A stretch of 64,000 nt of DNA from Hyphomicrobiales bacterium (GTDB lineage: Bacteria; Pseudomonadota; Alphaproteobacteria; Rhizobiales; Beijerinckiaceae): NCBI GenBank assembly GCA_930633525.1, contig CAKNFP010000001.1:1838001-1902000 (forward strand). The letters run 5' to 3'. Position 1 is the stretch's first letter. Each line of letters opens with the position of its first letter. The notes beneath the pieces are model-generated. The model made no database searches, was not told the DNA's origin, and worked only from the letters and a program-made list of their open reading frames with translations. Positions 52,854-61,361 of this stretch are shown here, one piece after another. The position numbers and the translations under genes are program-made.

Positions 52854-54512
52854 ATGCCGTTGCCAGCCTGTTCCCATCGCCGTCGCGAGGATGAAGCGGC
52901 CGGAGGCCTGCGTTTTCGTCGTCCAGTCCGAACGATCCTGACGGGCACGCTTCTCGGGCTCGCGCTTCTGTCGCCGATCGAGGCGGCCAGGACTGTCGTT
53001 GCCCAAGAGGCTGGCCGCCAGGCGCAAGAGGCTGGCCGCCCAGGTGGGCAGGCCGAGGCGTCGCAAGGGGCGGGGCAACGCCAGCAGCGGCAGGCGAGCA
53101 ACGAGCCGGCGGACCTTCGCCTGCCCGCGCCGGTCACGACGAACCATACCCTTCCGGAAGCGCTTGGCGCCCTGAAGTACAAGGCGACGGCCGGCAGCAT
53201 CGTGCTCAGCGACCAGGCCGGTCGGCCAACCGCCGAAATCGCCTATGTGGCCTATGTCCTCGACGGTCAGGACCCGGCGACGAGGCCAATCGCTTTCGCC
53301 TTCAACGGCGGCCCCGGAGCGGCGTCCGCCTATCTGCATTTCGGAGCCATGGGGCCGCAGCGCCTCGCCTTCGGCAATCGGGGGCAGGGGCCATCGAGCC
53401 CGCCGATCCTCACGGACAATCCCGAGACCTGGCTGCCATTCACGGATCTCGTGTTCGTAGACCCCGTGGGCACGGGATACAGCCGCTTCCTGCGCGACGA
53501 CCAGGACCTGCGCCAGCAGTTCTGGTCCGTCAATGGTGATGTCGCGGTGCTGTCGCGCTTCGTCACGCGCTATCTCACGGAGAACGACCGCTTGCGCTCG
53601 CCGAAGGTGCTGGTCGGGGAAAGCTATGGCGGATTCCGCGTGCCGAAGATCGCGCGCGCCCTGCAAGGCGACTACGGCGTCGGTATCAACGGCCTCTACA
53701 TCATCTCACCGGTACTCGACTTCAATCTGAAGGCGGATGGCCTGCCGTTCTCGACGGCCGCCCGGCTTCCAAGCCTCGTCGCGGCTGCACGCGCCGCCAA
53801 GGGCGAGCCGATCACGCGCGAAGGTCTGGCGGAGGTCGAGGCCTATGCCGTGGGCGACTATCTCGTCGACGTGCTAAAGGGGCCACGAGACAAGGCCGCC
53901 GTGGCCCGCATCGTCGACAAGGTCCATGAATTCACTGGGCTCGATCGCGATTTTCTGACACGTAGTGGCGGTCAGCCTGACATGACGGACGTTGCGCGGG
54001 AGCTTGGCCGGCCACGGTCCGAGGTCGCCAGTTACTACGACGCGTTGATCACGGGCCTTGACCAGGATCCGTGGGCGACGCGCGCAAGCTTCGACGATCC
54101 AGTGCTCGACGCGAGCATGGCGCCACTGACAAGCGCGGCTGTGGACTATACCAGACGCGTCCTCAAATATGAGGTGAGCCGTCCCTACGAGCTTCTCAAT
54201 AGCGAGATCAACAGGCGCTGGTCGTGGGGCACGCGGCGCGAGGGGCCGGAGGCCGGGCGTGATCTCAAGGCTGCAATGGCGCTCGACCCCTCCATGGCGG
54301 TCGTCGTGACGCATGGCTTCACGGATCTCGTCACGCCTTACCTGGAGACGCGGCTCGTCCTGGACCGGCTACCAGCAACGATCGCCGATCCCGAGCGCCT
54401 GCGTCTGGAGGTCGTGCCCGGCGGGCATATGTTCTATACCCGCGACGACTCACGCAGGGCGCTGCGCGACAGCGCCGAGCGGTTGTTCAAGGCGGTCGGG
54501 CGTAAGTCCTGA
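52854..54512 (+). CDS. Secreted S10 family serine carboxypeptidase
   Basis: This 552-residue protein has an Arg-rich N-terminus with an export helix (ILTGTLLGLALLSPIEAA), then a Gln/Ala/Gly-rich linker containing a duplicated QEAGR block. The alpha/beta-hydrolase carries the oxyanion loop FAFNGGPGAASAYLHFG, nucleophile GESYGGFRVP, acid in THGFTDLVTPY and His in VPGGHMFY. S10 enzymes trim C-terminal residues at low pH; bacterial members are exported. It stands between holC and the unknown gene on the other strand. Confidence 0.92.
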   Translation: MPLPACSHRRREDEAAGGLRFRRPVRTILTGTLLGLALLSPIEAARTVVAQEAGRQAQEAGRPGGQAEASQGAGQRQQRQASNEPADLRLPAPVTTNHTLPEALGALKYKATAGSIVLSDQAGRPTAEIAYVAYVLDGQDPATRPIAFAFNGGPGAASAYLHFGAMGPQRLAFGNRGQGPSSPPILTDNPETWLPFTDLVFVDPVGTGYSRFLRDDQDLRQQFWSVNGDVAVLSRFVTRYLTENDRLRSPKVLVGESYGGFRVPKIARALQGDYGVGINGLYIISPVLDFNLKADGLPFSTAARLPSLVAAARAAKGEPITREGLAEVEAYAVGDYLVDVLKGPRDKAAVARIVDKVHEFTGLDRDFLTRSGGQPDMTDVARELGRPRSEVASYYDALITGLDQDPWATRASFDDPVLDASMAPLTSAAVDYTRRVLKYEVSRPYELLNSEINRRWSWGTRREGPEAGRDLKAAMALDPSMAVVVTHGFTDLVTPYLETRLVLDRLPATIADPERLRLEVVPGGHMFYTRDDSRRALRDSAERLFKAVGRKS

Positions 54513-54598
54513 TCCGTCTTACGCCTTGACGGTCAACAAAGCAGCGAAGCGTCTTGAGAATACTGAAGTGTCTTGCGCGGAACAGGTTGTTGGTGCCG

Positions 54599-55711
54599 TC
54601 AGCCCCGCGGGTCAAGCTTCTTGAGGACGCTCTTTCTGATACTATTCCGCATATAATCGAACGGATTTCTGGCAAATGTCGTTGCTTTTTCGGCTGCTTG
54701 CACAGTTCTGCCCAGCAGCGTCCCCGACCTTACGTCGTCGGTGTTGCTGTAATAGACAAAGCTCTGCTGGCTTGGCTTGAAATAGTCCGGCGCTGCGCTT
54801 GGATGCGGGTTCTCGGAATATATCTTCGTGTAGCGATGATCCTTCGAGAGGTCATTGCCTCCCATTGCAAGCATTCCGAAATAGCCACGTATCTCAAGAT
54901 GCTTGTAGCCGAGCTTGTTCATGGCGGCCGCGAATTCCTTGGCAAAGGCACAGCCCGGATGGCCGTCGTAGGCGGCGCCGCCATGCTTCGATTTCACGTA
55001 CTGTGAGAAACCGATGTACAGGCGGATGAAGCGAAAGTCGGCTGACAGGCCTGCTTCTTTCAAATGCTTGGCGAAGTCGGATGGAGACCATGTCTTTTCG
55101 TTGCTGCAAAACGTATTGCTGGCAAGCTTCCGGGGGGCGATGAGGATGGGATTGGGGCGCGCCTCGGGCGTTCCCCTTCTCCTGGCCTCTGAATAGTTGA
55201 CAGGGTCTTCCACGCCGCCGATCACTTGCTCGCCCGCATGGCCTGGAACCTGGCCATCCAGCAGGACGTAGAGCTTTACCTCACAATCGAGTTCGCGCAG
55301 TGGGCGCCTGGCAAGCCAAGTGCCCTCCAGCATGTCATCCGGCTTGCACAAGATGCCATAGAGGCCCTTTCCGGCCAAAAACCGCTGCTCGTTCCAAATC
55401 TGCGCCAGTTCTTTCAGCTTGCGGGAGCGGATGGGAATATAGATCAGTCCTTGCCGTCGCCGGTCCGCAAGCCCCAGGCTATCCTCGGACTGGCTTCCGG
55501 CGCATATTGCTTTTTGCAATTGCCGCTTTGGCCGAGCGGGAGCGACTGGGCCGGACGATGAAGGGGGGGATGCGGAGGGGCCCGGGAGTGCCAGAGGCTC
55601 TCGACCGCCGCCATGTTTGGGCGGGAGAACGCCGGTAGCCCGGCCAATCTTTTTCGCCGCTCCCCTGGCAAACGGTACCCTTTTGATGATTTCCGGAAGT
55701 GTGGGGAGTTT
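54599..55711 (-). CDS. Unrecognised two-part protein, effector-like in appearance
   Basis: This 370-residue protein has a basic, Pro-rich N-terminus (about residues 1-70: MKLPTLPEIIKRVPFARGAA onward) and a globular C-terminal part. Recognisable blocks are YIPIRSRKLKELAQIWNEQR, DFRFIRLYIGFSQYVKSKHG, HPGCAFAKEFAAAMNKLGYK and HLEIRGYFGMLAMGG. The latter pattern (strand, short motif, FA-helix, Gly-containing strand) recalls caspase-like or C80-type domains of bacterial toxins, but no catalytic Cys is in the expected place. There is no signal peptide. Starts at 55738 or 55711 are possible. Confidence 0.6.
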   Translation of the reverse strand, partial: KLPTLPEIIKRVPFARGAAKKIGRATGVLPPKHGGGREPLALPGPSASPPSSSGPVAPARPKRQLQKAICAGSQSEDSLGLADRRRQGLIYIPIRSRKLKELAQIWNEQRFLAGKGLYGILCKPDDMLEGTWLARRPLRELDCEVKLYVLLDGQVPGHAGEQVIGGVEDPVNYSEARRRGTPEARPNPILIAPRKLASNTFCSNEKTWSPSDFAKHLKEAGLSADFRFIRLYIGFSQYVKSKHGGAAYDGHPGCAFAKEFAAAMNKLGYKHLEIRGYFGMLAMGGNDLSKDHRYTKIYSENPHPSAAPDYFKPSQQSFVYYSNTDDVRSGTLLGRTVQAAEKATTFARNPFDYMRNSIRKSVLKKLDPRG

Positions 55712-55922
55712 CATGGCTAGATCACCCTGCTCTTGCATCGAGAGGCAATCATTATTTGCGCCGCGAAGATATCCGGCGACGCATACGGCGCCGGATATCT
55801 GATATTTTCCGATGAATCGTGCCTTATATTCCGCAGGCTGCCCGGATTCCTATAGTATCCACCTGTAGTATTCGCCTGTAGAGTAAGATATCAGGTTGTA
55901 AGTCTTCGGCTCTGGCGCTGCT

Positions 55923-57800
55923 TCAACCTTGCGCTTCCTCCAGCGTGGCCGTTGCGTCAAGCCATTCGTCTTCCGTTCGGGCCAGAGCCTCCGCGGCCTC
56001 GTTGCGCATGCGCGCGAGTTCCGCCGCCTTGGTCGGATTGTCGCGGAAGGCGGATGGGTCGGCGAGGGCGGTGTCGACCTTCTCGATGGCGACCGACAGC
56101 TTGGCGATGCGCGCGTCGAGCTCGGTGACGCGCTTGCGCATGGCGTTGAGGGACGGGCGTGGCGCGCCGGCCGGTCGGGACGACGCGGCGGCCGGCGCCT
56201 TCGTCTCCTGCTCGCGATTGCCGCCGTTTCCGGATTTGTCGAGCCCGAGCACGAGCCGGCGATAGTCATCCATGTCGCCATCGTAGGATTTGACGGTGCC
56301 GTTCGAGACGAGCCACAGGCGCTCGGCGCAGGCCTCGATGAGGAAGCGATCGTGGCTGATGAGCACGACGGCGCCGGTGTAGTCGTTGATCGCTTCCACG
56401 AGAGCCTGGCGGCTGTCGATGTCGAGGTGGTTGGTCGGCTCGTCGAGGATCAGGAGATGGGCTCCGTCAAAAGCTGCAAGCCCCATGAGGAGGCGGGCCT
56501 TTTCGCCGCCGGAGAGCTTCTCCACCGGCGTTTCGGCGCGCGCGCCGGAAAAACCGAATTGAGCGGCACGAGCCCGCTGCTTGGCTTGCGGCGCGTCCGG
56601 CATAAGCGCGGCTATATGCTGCAGGGGCGTCTCGGCCATGCTCAGTTCATCGAGCTGGTGCTGGGCGAAATAGGCGGTCTTGAGCTTTGGCGAATGGGTG
56701 ACTTGGCCTTTCATGGGCGCGAGGCGCCCGGACAGAAGTTTGGCGAAGGTGGACTTGCCGTTTCCGTTCGAGCCGAGCAACGCGATGCGATCGTCCGGCA
56801 GAAGGGTGAGGTTGAGGCGGTCGAGCACCGTGCGGTCGCCATAGCCCGCGCCCACGCCTTCGATGGCGATGAGGGGCGGGGAGAGCGGGCGGTCCGGCCC
56901 CTGGAGATGGAAGGGGAGCACCTCTTCGCCGGCCACCGCCGCGATCGGCTCCATCTTCTCAAGCCGCTTGAGGCGCGACTGCGCCTGTCGGGCCTTCGAG
57001 GCCTTGGCGCGGAAGCGCTCGACGAAGGCGCTCAAGTGCTTGCGCTCAGCCTCCTGCTTCATGCGCGCCTTGGATTGCAGGGCCTGCTTTTCCCGGCGCT
57101 GGCGATCGAAGGACGTATAACCGCCGCGATAGACCGTGAGCTTGCCCTGGTCGAGATGCAGGATGTGGTCGACGGCGGTATCGAGCAGTTCGCGGTCGTG
57201 GCTGATGACGAGCACCGTATGGGGATAACGCCCGAGATAGTCGTAAAGCCAGAGCGTGCCTTCGAGATCGAGATAGTTCGTCGGCTCATCGAGCAGCAGC
57301 AGATCCGGCTCGGTGAAGAGCACCGCGGCAAGGGCGACCCGCATGCGCCAACCGCCCGAGAAGGCGGAACACGGGCGCGCCTGAGCTTCCGCGTCGAAGC
57401 CAAGGCCGTGAAGGATGGAGGCTGCCCGGGCGGGTGCCGAATGGGCGTTGATATCGACGAGCCTGATCTCGATATCGGCGCGCCGCATGGGATCGGCCGT
57501 GGTCTCGGCCTCGGCCAACAGGGCCGCGCGTTCGGTATCGGCCGCCAGCACGACCTCGATCAGCGTCTCCGGCCCCCCCGGGGCCTCCTGTGCCACCGCG
57601 CCGATGCGCCAGTTCTTGGGCCGGGTAATGCTGCCGGACTCGCCAGCTATCTCATCCTGTATCAACCGGAAGAGCGTCGTCTTGCCTGCGCCATTGCGAC
57701 CGACGAGGCCGACACGCGCCCCGCTGGGAACCGCGACGGTCGCTTGATCGATTAGGAGGCGGGCTCCGAGCCGATAAGTCAGTTCGTTGATCTGCAGCAT
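55923..57800 (-). CDS. ABC-F family ATPase
   Basis: This 625-residue protein has two fused ABC ATPase domains (Walker A GRNGAGKTTL and GSNGNGKSTF; signatures FSGGWRMR and LSGGEKAR; Walker B LLLLDEPTNYLD and LLILDEPTNHLD). They are joined by a P-site tRNA-interaction linker (KARMKQEAERKHLSAFVERF, KASKARQAQSRLKRLEKME). The C-terminal coiled coil is characteristic of Uup/YheS. It has no membrane part. ABC-F proteins act on the ribosome to resolve stalled translation. The ATG at 57800 starts MLQINELTYRLG. Confidence 0.94.
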   Translation of the reverse strand: MLQINELTYRLGARLLIDQATVAVPSGARVGLVGRNGAGKTTLFRLIQDEIAGESGSITRPKNWRIGAVAQEAPGGPETLIEVVLAADTERAALLAEAETTADPMRRADIEIRLVDINAHSAPARAASILHGLGFDAEAQARPCSAFSGGWRMRVALAAVLFTEPDLLLLDEPTNYLDLEGTLWLYDYLGRYPHTVLVISHDRELLDTAVDHILHLDQGKLTVYRGGYTSFDRQRREKQALQSKARMKQEAERKHLSAFVERFRAKASKARQAQSRLKRLEKMEPIAAVAGEEVLPFHLQGPDRPLSPPLIAIEGVGAGYGDRTVLDRLNLTLLPDDRIALLGSNGNGKSTFAKLLSGRLAPMKGQVTHSPKLKTAYFAQHQLDELSMAETPLQHIAALMPDAPQAKQRARAAQFGFSGARAETPVEKLSGGEKARLLMGLAAFDGAHLLILDEPTNHLDIDSRQALVEAINDYTGAVVLISHDRFLIEACAERLWLVSNGTVKSYDGDMDDYRRLVLGLDKSGNGGNREQETKAPAAASSRPAGAPRPSLNAMRKRVTELDARIAKLSVAIEKVDTALADPSAFRDNPTKAAELARMRNEAAEALARTEDEWLDATATLEEAQG

Positions 57801-57981
57801 GGCAGTCTTGTGCCGGTTGCTGGCCTCGCCTGCAAGTCCCGCGTATCGATGCATGCGCTTTGCAGGCGTGACCCAGCGGGGTTTGCCTTGCCTTCGACAT
57901 AGTCCGGTCGCGATGCTGCCTTGGACAAACGTGAGGACATGGTGTTGAAAAGCTGTGGACAACATGTGATTCGGCAAAGTC

Positions 57982-58191
57982 ATGCGTCTCGATGTCAGTT
58001 TGTTCTCTGTTCCCGCGCTGGCGGTCGCCGTCGGCGGCCTTGTGATGGGTATTGCCCTGGTTTTGGGCGGCGCTGGAGGCGTTTCGCGCGTTGAAGTTCC
58101 GCGCGCTTGGCCGGCGGTTCATGCGCCAGCCCAGGTTCCCGCGGGAGCTCCCGCCATAGGTCCTGCGGTCGTTTCGCTGCCGGCCGTGTAA
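57982..58191 (+). CDS. Small membrane protein, tentative
   Basis: This 69-residue frame has one good membrane segment (LFSVPALAVAVGGLVMGIAL) and a Pro/Ala/Val-rich tail. It lies in the spacer between the ABC-F gene and the Crp-type regulator. The ribosome site is weak, so this is only possible. Confidence 0.35.
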   Translation: MRLDVSLFSVPALAVAVGGLVMGIALVLGGAGGVSRVEVPRAWPAVHAPAQVPAGAPAIGPAVVSLPAV

Positions 58192-58405
58192 GGCGCGCGT
58201 CGAGAGCACCGGCCGGCAAATGGCTTGAACATTCAAACCAAATGCGAGCATTCCCGGCAAAAATGAACCGGGCGCGCTAAGATCTGTTGCTTTCAAAGCG
58301 CATCCGATGGCACTTCCGATGGTAGCTTCACTATCGGGAGCTAAAGCCGCTTGACCCCGTTCCCTCTGGTCCGGACGATGCGGACGGAAGGTGAGAATCG
58401 GGGCG

Positions 58406-59092
58406 ATGTTGCAGCTGACGCGTGTTCCGTTCTTCAAGGACGCGGATTTGGATTTCATCTCCTACGAGCAGCGCTGCAACTGGCGCCGTTTCGAGGCCGA
58501 CGAGATCCTTGTGGATTTCGAGGATGTTTCCACCGACGTCTATTTCATCGTCTCTGGCGAGGTGCGCGTGCTCGTGCGCAGCCAGTCGGGGAAGGAGGTC
58601 ATTCTCGGCGAGATGCGCACGGGCGAATTGTTCGGTGAACTCGCGGCCATAGACGGCGTGAAGCGCTCGGCGAATGTGACGGCCCTGACGCGCGGCGAAG
58701 TCTGCATCATGCCGGCTTCCGTTTTCCGCCAGATCGTCTTCGCGTCTCCGACGGTCGCCGAGCGCCTGCTCAAGCTTCTCGCGGGTCGCGTGCGGGATCT
58801 CAATGCCCGCATCATGGAACATACGGTGCTCGATCTCCGGCACCGTCTCTACGCGGAGTTGCTCCGTCTGTCTGTCCCGCGTGCGGGACATCCCGGCGAG
58901 CGTGTCGTGACCCCGCCGCCCTTTCACCATGTCCTTGCGGCCCGCATCGGTTGCCGCCGTGAACAGGTAACGCGTGAGTTCAGCGCCCTGTCTGCGGAAG
59001 GGTTGGTGGAGCGTACGCGCGGCGCGCTCGTCATCAAGCAGCCTGAGGTGCTTGATGCGCGCGTCAAGGATGCCTTGCGGGACGACAAATAG
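58406..59092 (+). CDS. Crp/Fnr family transcriptional regulator
   Basis: This 228-residue protein has a cyclic-nucleotide-binding beta-roll (DVYFIVSGEVRVLVRSQSGK, GELFGELAAIDGVKRSANVT). A C-terminal winged helix follows: HVLAARIGCRREQVTREFSA with LSAEGLVERTRGALVI. There is no Fnr-type Cys cluster, so it is probably a cAMP-like or ligand-responsive member. The ATG at 58406 is preferred over a GTG at 58391. It is followed by a convergent TetR gene. Confidence 0.9.
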   Translation: MLQLTRVPFFKDADLDFISYEQRCNWRRFEADEILVDFEDVSTDVYFIVSGEVRVLVRSQSGKEVILGEMRTGELFGELAAIDGVKRSANVTALTRGEVCIMPASVFRQIVFASPTVAERLLKLLAGRVRDLNARIMEHTVLDLRHRLYAELLRLSVPRAGHPGERVVTPPPFHHVLAARIGCRREQVTREFSALSAEGLVERTRGALVIKQPEVLDARVKDALRDDK

Positions 59093-59107
59093 GAAGGACG
59101 CCCTGTC

Positions 59108-59752
59108 TCAGGGGCGCGCTGGCCCGTAAGCCGCGAAGAACACGCGTAGCCCGCTCGCGACGGTCCTTTCGATAGCCTCCTGCGGGGGCTGCTCGTTGAC
59201 GCCGAAGAGGGGGGCTTTCGTGAGGCTACCTTGCACGAGACCGATGAACTGCGCGGCGGCGAGATCGGTGTCCTCGATGACGAGACGTCCGGCCGTGCGT
59301 TGCGCGGCCAGATAGACTGAAAGCCGTGTCACGCCATAGCACGGCCCGGCCTCGAAGAAGGCCCGTCCAAGGGCTGGAAATTTCTCCGCCGCGCCGATGA
59401 CCATGCGCAGGAGCGAGACATGCTCCGGCTGGATCATCATGCCGATAAAGCGGACACCGAGCCGGGTCAGCACCCCGTGCACATCGGGATCGTTTTCATC
59501 GAGATCGAACAGACGCTCCGCGGCATCACGGCGATCGATATCGATCAAGGCGCGGAAAAGCGCCTCCTTGCTGTCGAAATAAACGTAAAGCGTGCCCTTC
59601 GAAACGCTCGCCGCCTTCGCGATATCGCCCATGCTCGCCCCGTCAAACCCGTTGGCACGGAAAACCTGTCGCGCGCCATTCAGAATGTCGCGGCGTTTCG
59701 AGGCTTCCTGCGTGGTGTCCTCTCGCTCTGGAGCGAGGGTGAGGGGGTCCAT
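59108..59752 (-). CDS. TetR/AcrR family repressor of the Emr-type efflux operon
   Basis: This 214-residue regulator has the N-terminal HTH RRDILNGARQVFRANGFDGA, then SMGDIAKAASVSKGTLYVYF with DSKEALFRALI. The C-terminal ligand domain ends VASGLRVFFAAYGPARP. It is divergent from emrA, and the spacer has two matching palindromes, so it almost certainly represses both promoters. CGGAG precedes the ATG at 59752. Confidence 0.93.
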   Translation of the reverse strand: MDPLTLAPEREDTTQEASKRRDILNGARQVFRANGFDGASMGDIAKAASVSKGTLYVYFDSKEALFRALIDIDRRDAAERLFDLDENDPDVHGVLTRLGVRFIGMMIQPEHVSLLRMVIGAAEKFPALGRAFFEAGPCYGVTRLSVYLAAQRTAGRLVIEDTDLAAAQFIGLVQGSLTKAPLFGVNEQPPQEAIERTVASGLRVFFAAYGPARP

Positions 59753-59882
59753 TGGCTCCGTCCTTGATGGCTCAATCAGGTGGTCGACATATGCGCTACA
59801 CCATCTTCGTCCTGAGCGACAGATAGGTGGCATGCCACCGAAAGGCTTTCGCTGCGGCGTGCGGTGGCGCACATAAGCGTCG

Positions 59883-59903
59883 TTGACCGAACCGTTCGGT
59901 CAA
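59883..59903. promoter_or_regulatory. TetR operator 1, overlapping the emrA promoter
   Basis: TTGACCGAAC and GTTCGGTCAA flank one central C, a perfect 21-bp palindrome. TTGACC at 59883-59888 also serves as a -35, with TATCTG at 59906-59911 as -10 (17-bp spacing). The plus-strand start would be near 59918. Confidence 0.85.
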
Positions 59904-59921
59904 TCTATCTGCTTGTAGTGC

Positions 59922-59941
59922 TGACCGAACGGTTCGGTCAA
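59922..59941. promoter_or_regulatory. TetR operator 2
   Basis: TGACCGAAC-G-GTTCGGTCA at 59922-59940, followed by A, repeats operator 1 38 bp downstream, directly after the predicted emrA start site. On the minus strand its TTGACC can act as the -35 for the tetR gene. Confidence 0.85.
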
Positions 59942-59966
59942 GACTTCTGACATATGGGCGAATGCC

Positions 59967-61349
59967 GTGGATAGACGTCAGGATATGGCCGATGGGTTCG
60001 ACCTCGTGGTCCGCGATGAGCCGTCAGCAGGCGGTCGCGCGACGGGACAGGCGGCAACGCCGGCCCGCGACGTGATGGCCGTTCAGAAGCCTGAAGACGC
60101 GCGGGCCCTCCAAGAAGAACCTGCCAGGGAAGTACCTGCCAGGGAACAACCCGCCAGGGAAGAACCTGCGCAGGAAACTCCGGCCGTGCCGGCCGGCGCC
60201 AGCAAGGCGGAGCATAAGCACCACGGCCGCAAGCACCACGACAAGGATGCGCCGAAAAAGAAAAGCCGTATCCGCAAGCCCTTGCTGGCGGCGGTTGCGC
60301 TGATCGCGCTCGCTGCCAGCGGCTACGAGGGATATCACTGGTGGACGCTGGGCCGCTTCGAGATCGAGACCGACGATGCCTATGTGCATGTCGACATGAC
60401 GATCCTCGCGGCCAAGGTCTCCGGCTATATCACCAGCGTCGATGTCACCGACAACCAGTTCGTACGCGAGGGTGACATCATCGCTCGCATCGACGATGGC
60501 GACTATCGCCTTGCGGTCGATGCGGCCAAGGGCAAGGTCGCGACCCAGAAGGCGGCGATCGCCCGCATTGTCGAGCAGACCAAGGCCGGGCAGGCCTCGG
60601 TGGAGCAGGCCGAGGCGCAGATCGCCGCCGCGCAGGCGGATGTCGACCGCGCCGAGTTGGAATTCGATCGCCAGCAGCAGCTCGCCAAGAGCAATTTCGC
60701 GAGCAAGCAGGCCCTCGACAACGCCCGTGCCGACCGTGACCGCACCCGCGCCAATCTCGCCAGCGCCAAGGCGGGCCTTGATTCCGCGCAGGCCAATGTT
60801 GGTGTCCTCAACGCCCAGCGCGTCGAGGCCGAGCGAAGCCTCGACGAGGATGGGACCAGCCTCGCCAAGGCGGAGCGGGACCTTTCGTTCACCCAGATCA
60901 AGGCGCCGGTGTCGGGCGTCGTCGGAAACCGTGCCGTGCAGGTGGGCAAGCTCGTTGCCGTCGGCGAGCGTCTGGCGGCCATCGTGCCGCTCGATGCGGT
61001 CTATGTCGATGCCAACTACAAGGAAACCCAGCTCAATCGGCTGAAGCCCGGCCAGCCCGTGGCCATCACGATAGATGCCTATCCCGGCCGGACGTTTACC
61101 GGTGAGGTCGCGAGCATCGCACCGGCCTCGGGCGCGCTGTTCAGCCTGCTGCCGCCGGAGAACGCCACGGGCAACTTCACCAAGATCGTCCAGCGGGTGC
61201 CAGTGCGTATCCGCTTCTCGCCGGAGGCCCTGAGCGACCATGTGTTGCGTCCGGGCATGTCGGTGGTGGCGACCGTCGATACCCTGCACGAGGGCGACGC
61301 CCATAAGACGGCGGCCTTGCAAGGCGCTGCCGCGCGCCGCGGAGAATAA
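59967..61349 (+). CDS. EmrA-like HlyD family efflux adaptor
   Basis: This protein of about 460 residues has an unusually long cytoplasmic N-terminus with repeated PARE units and His/Lys-rich HKHHGRKHHDKDAPKKK. One membrane helix (PLLAAVALIALAASGYEGYH) follows, then the periplasmic adaptor: ETDDAYVHVDMTILAAKVSG, a coiled coil (VEQAEAQIAAAQADVDRAEL) and DLSFTQIKAPVSGVVGNRAV. It joins EmrB to an outer-membrane channel to export hydrophobic drugs. The GTG at 59967 is used; ATG 59985 is an alternative. It is 12 bp before emrB. Confidence 0.92.
   Translation: MDRRQDMADGFDLVVRDEPSAGGRATGQAATPARDVMAVQKPEDARALQEEPAREVPAREQPAREEPAQETPAVPAGASKAEHKHHGRKHHDKDAPKKKSRIRKPLLAAVALIALAASGYEGYHWWTLGRFEIETDDAYVHVDMTILAAKVSGYITSVDVTDNQFVREGDIIARIDDGDYRLAVDAAKGKVATQKAAIARIVEQTKAGQASVEQAEAQIAAAQADVDRAELEFDRQQQLAKSNFASKQALDNARADRDRTRANLASAKAGLDSAQANVGVLNAQRVEAERSLDEDGTSLAKAERDLSFTQIKAPVSGVVGNRAVQVGKLVAVGERLAAIVPLDAVYVDANYKETQLNRLKPGQPVAITIDAYPGRTFTGEVASIAPASGALFSLLPPENATGNFTKIVQRVPVRIRFSPEALSDHVLRPGMSVVATVDTLHEGDAHKTAALQGAAARRGE
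60117..60176. repeat. Four tandem 15-bp repeats in the emrA-like gene
   Basis: Four 15-bp units based on GAACCTGCCAGGGAA encode repeated E/V/Q-PARE pentapeptides in the cytoplasmic N-terminus. The last copy is diverged. It is an in-frame minisatellite. Confidence 0.65.
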
Positions 61350-61361
61350 GGCGTACACATA

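Noticed and set aside
53003..53040. Duplicated CAAGAGGCTGGCCGCC in the S10 gene
   Set aside because: A minor in-frame linker duplication (QEAGR twice), with no sign of function beyond the linker.
55929..57755. 608-codon open frame opposite the ABC-F gene
   Set aside because: Shadow of the complementary strand, with no domain and no ribosome site.
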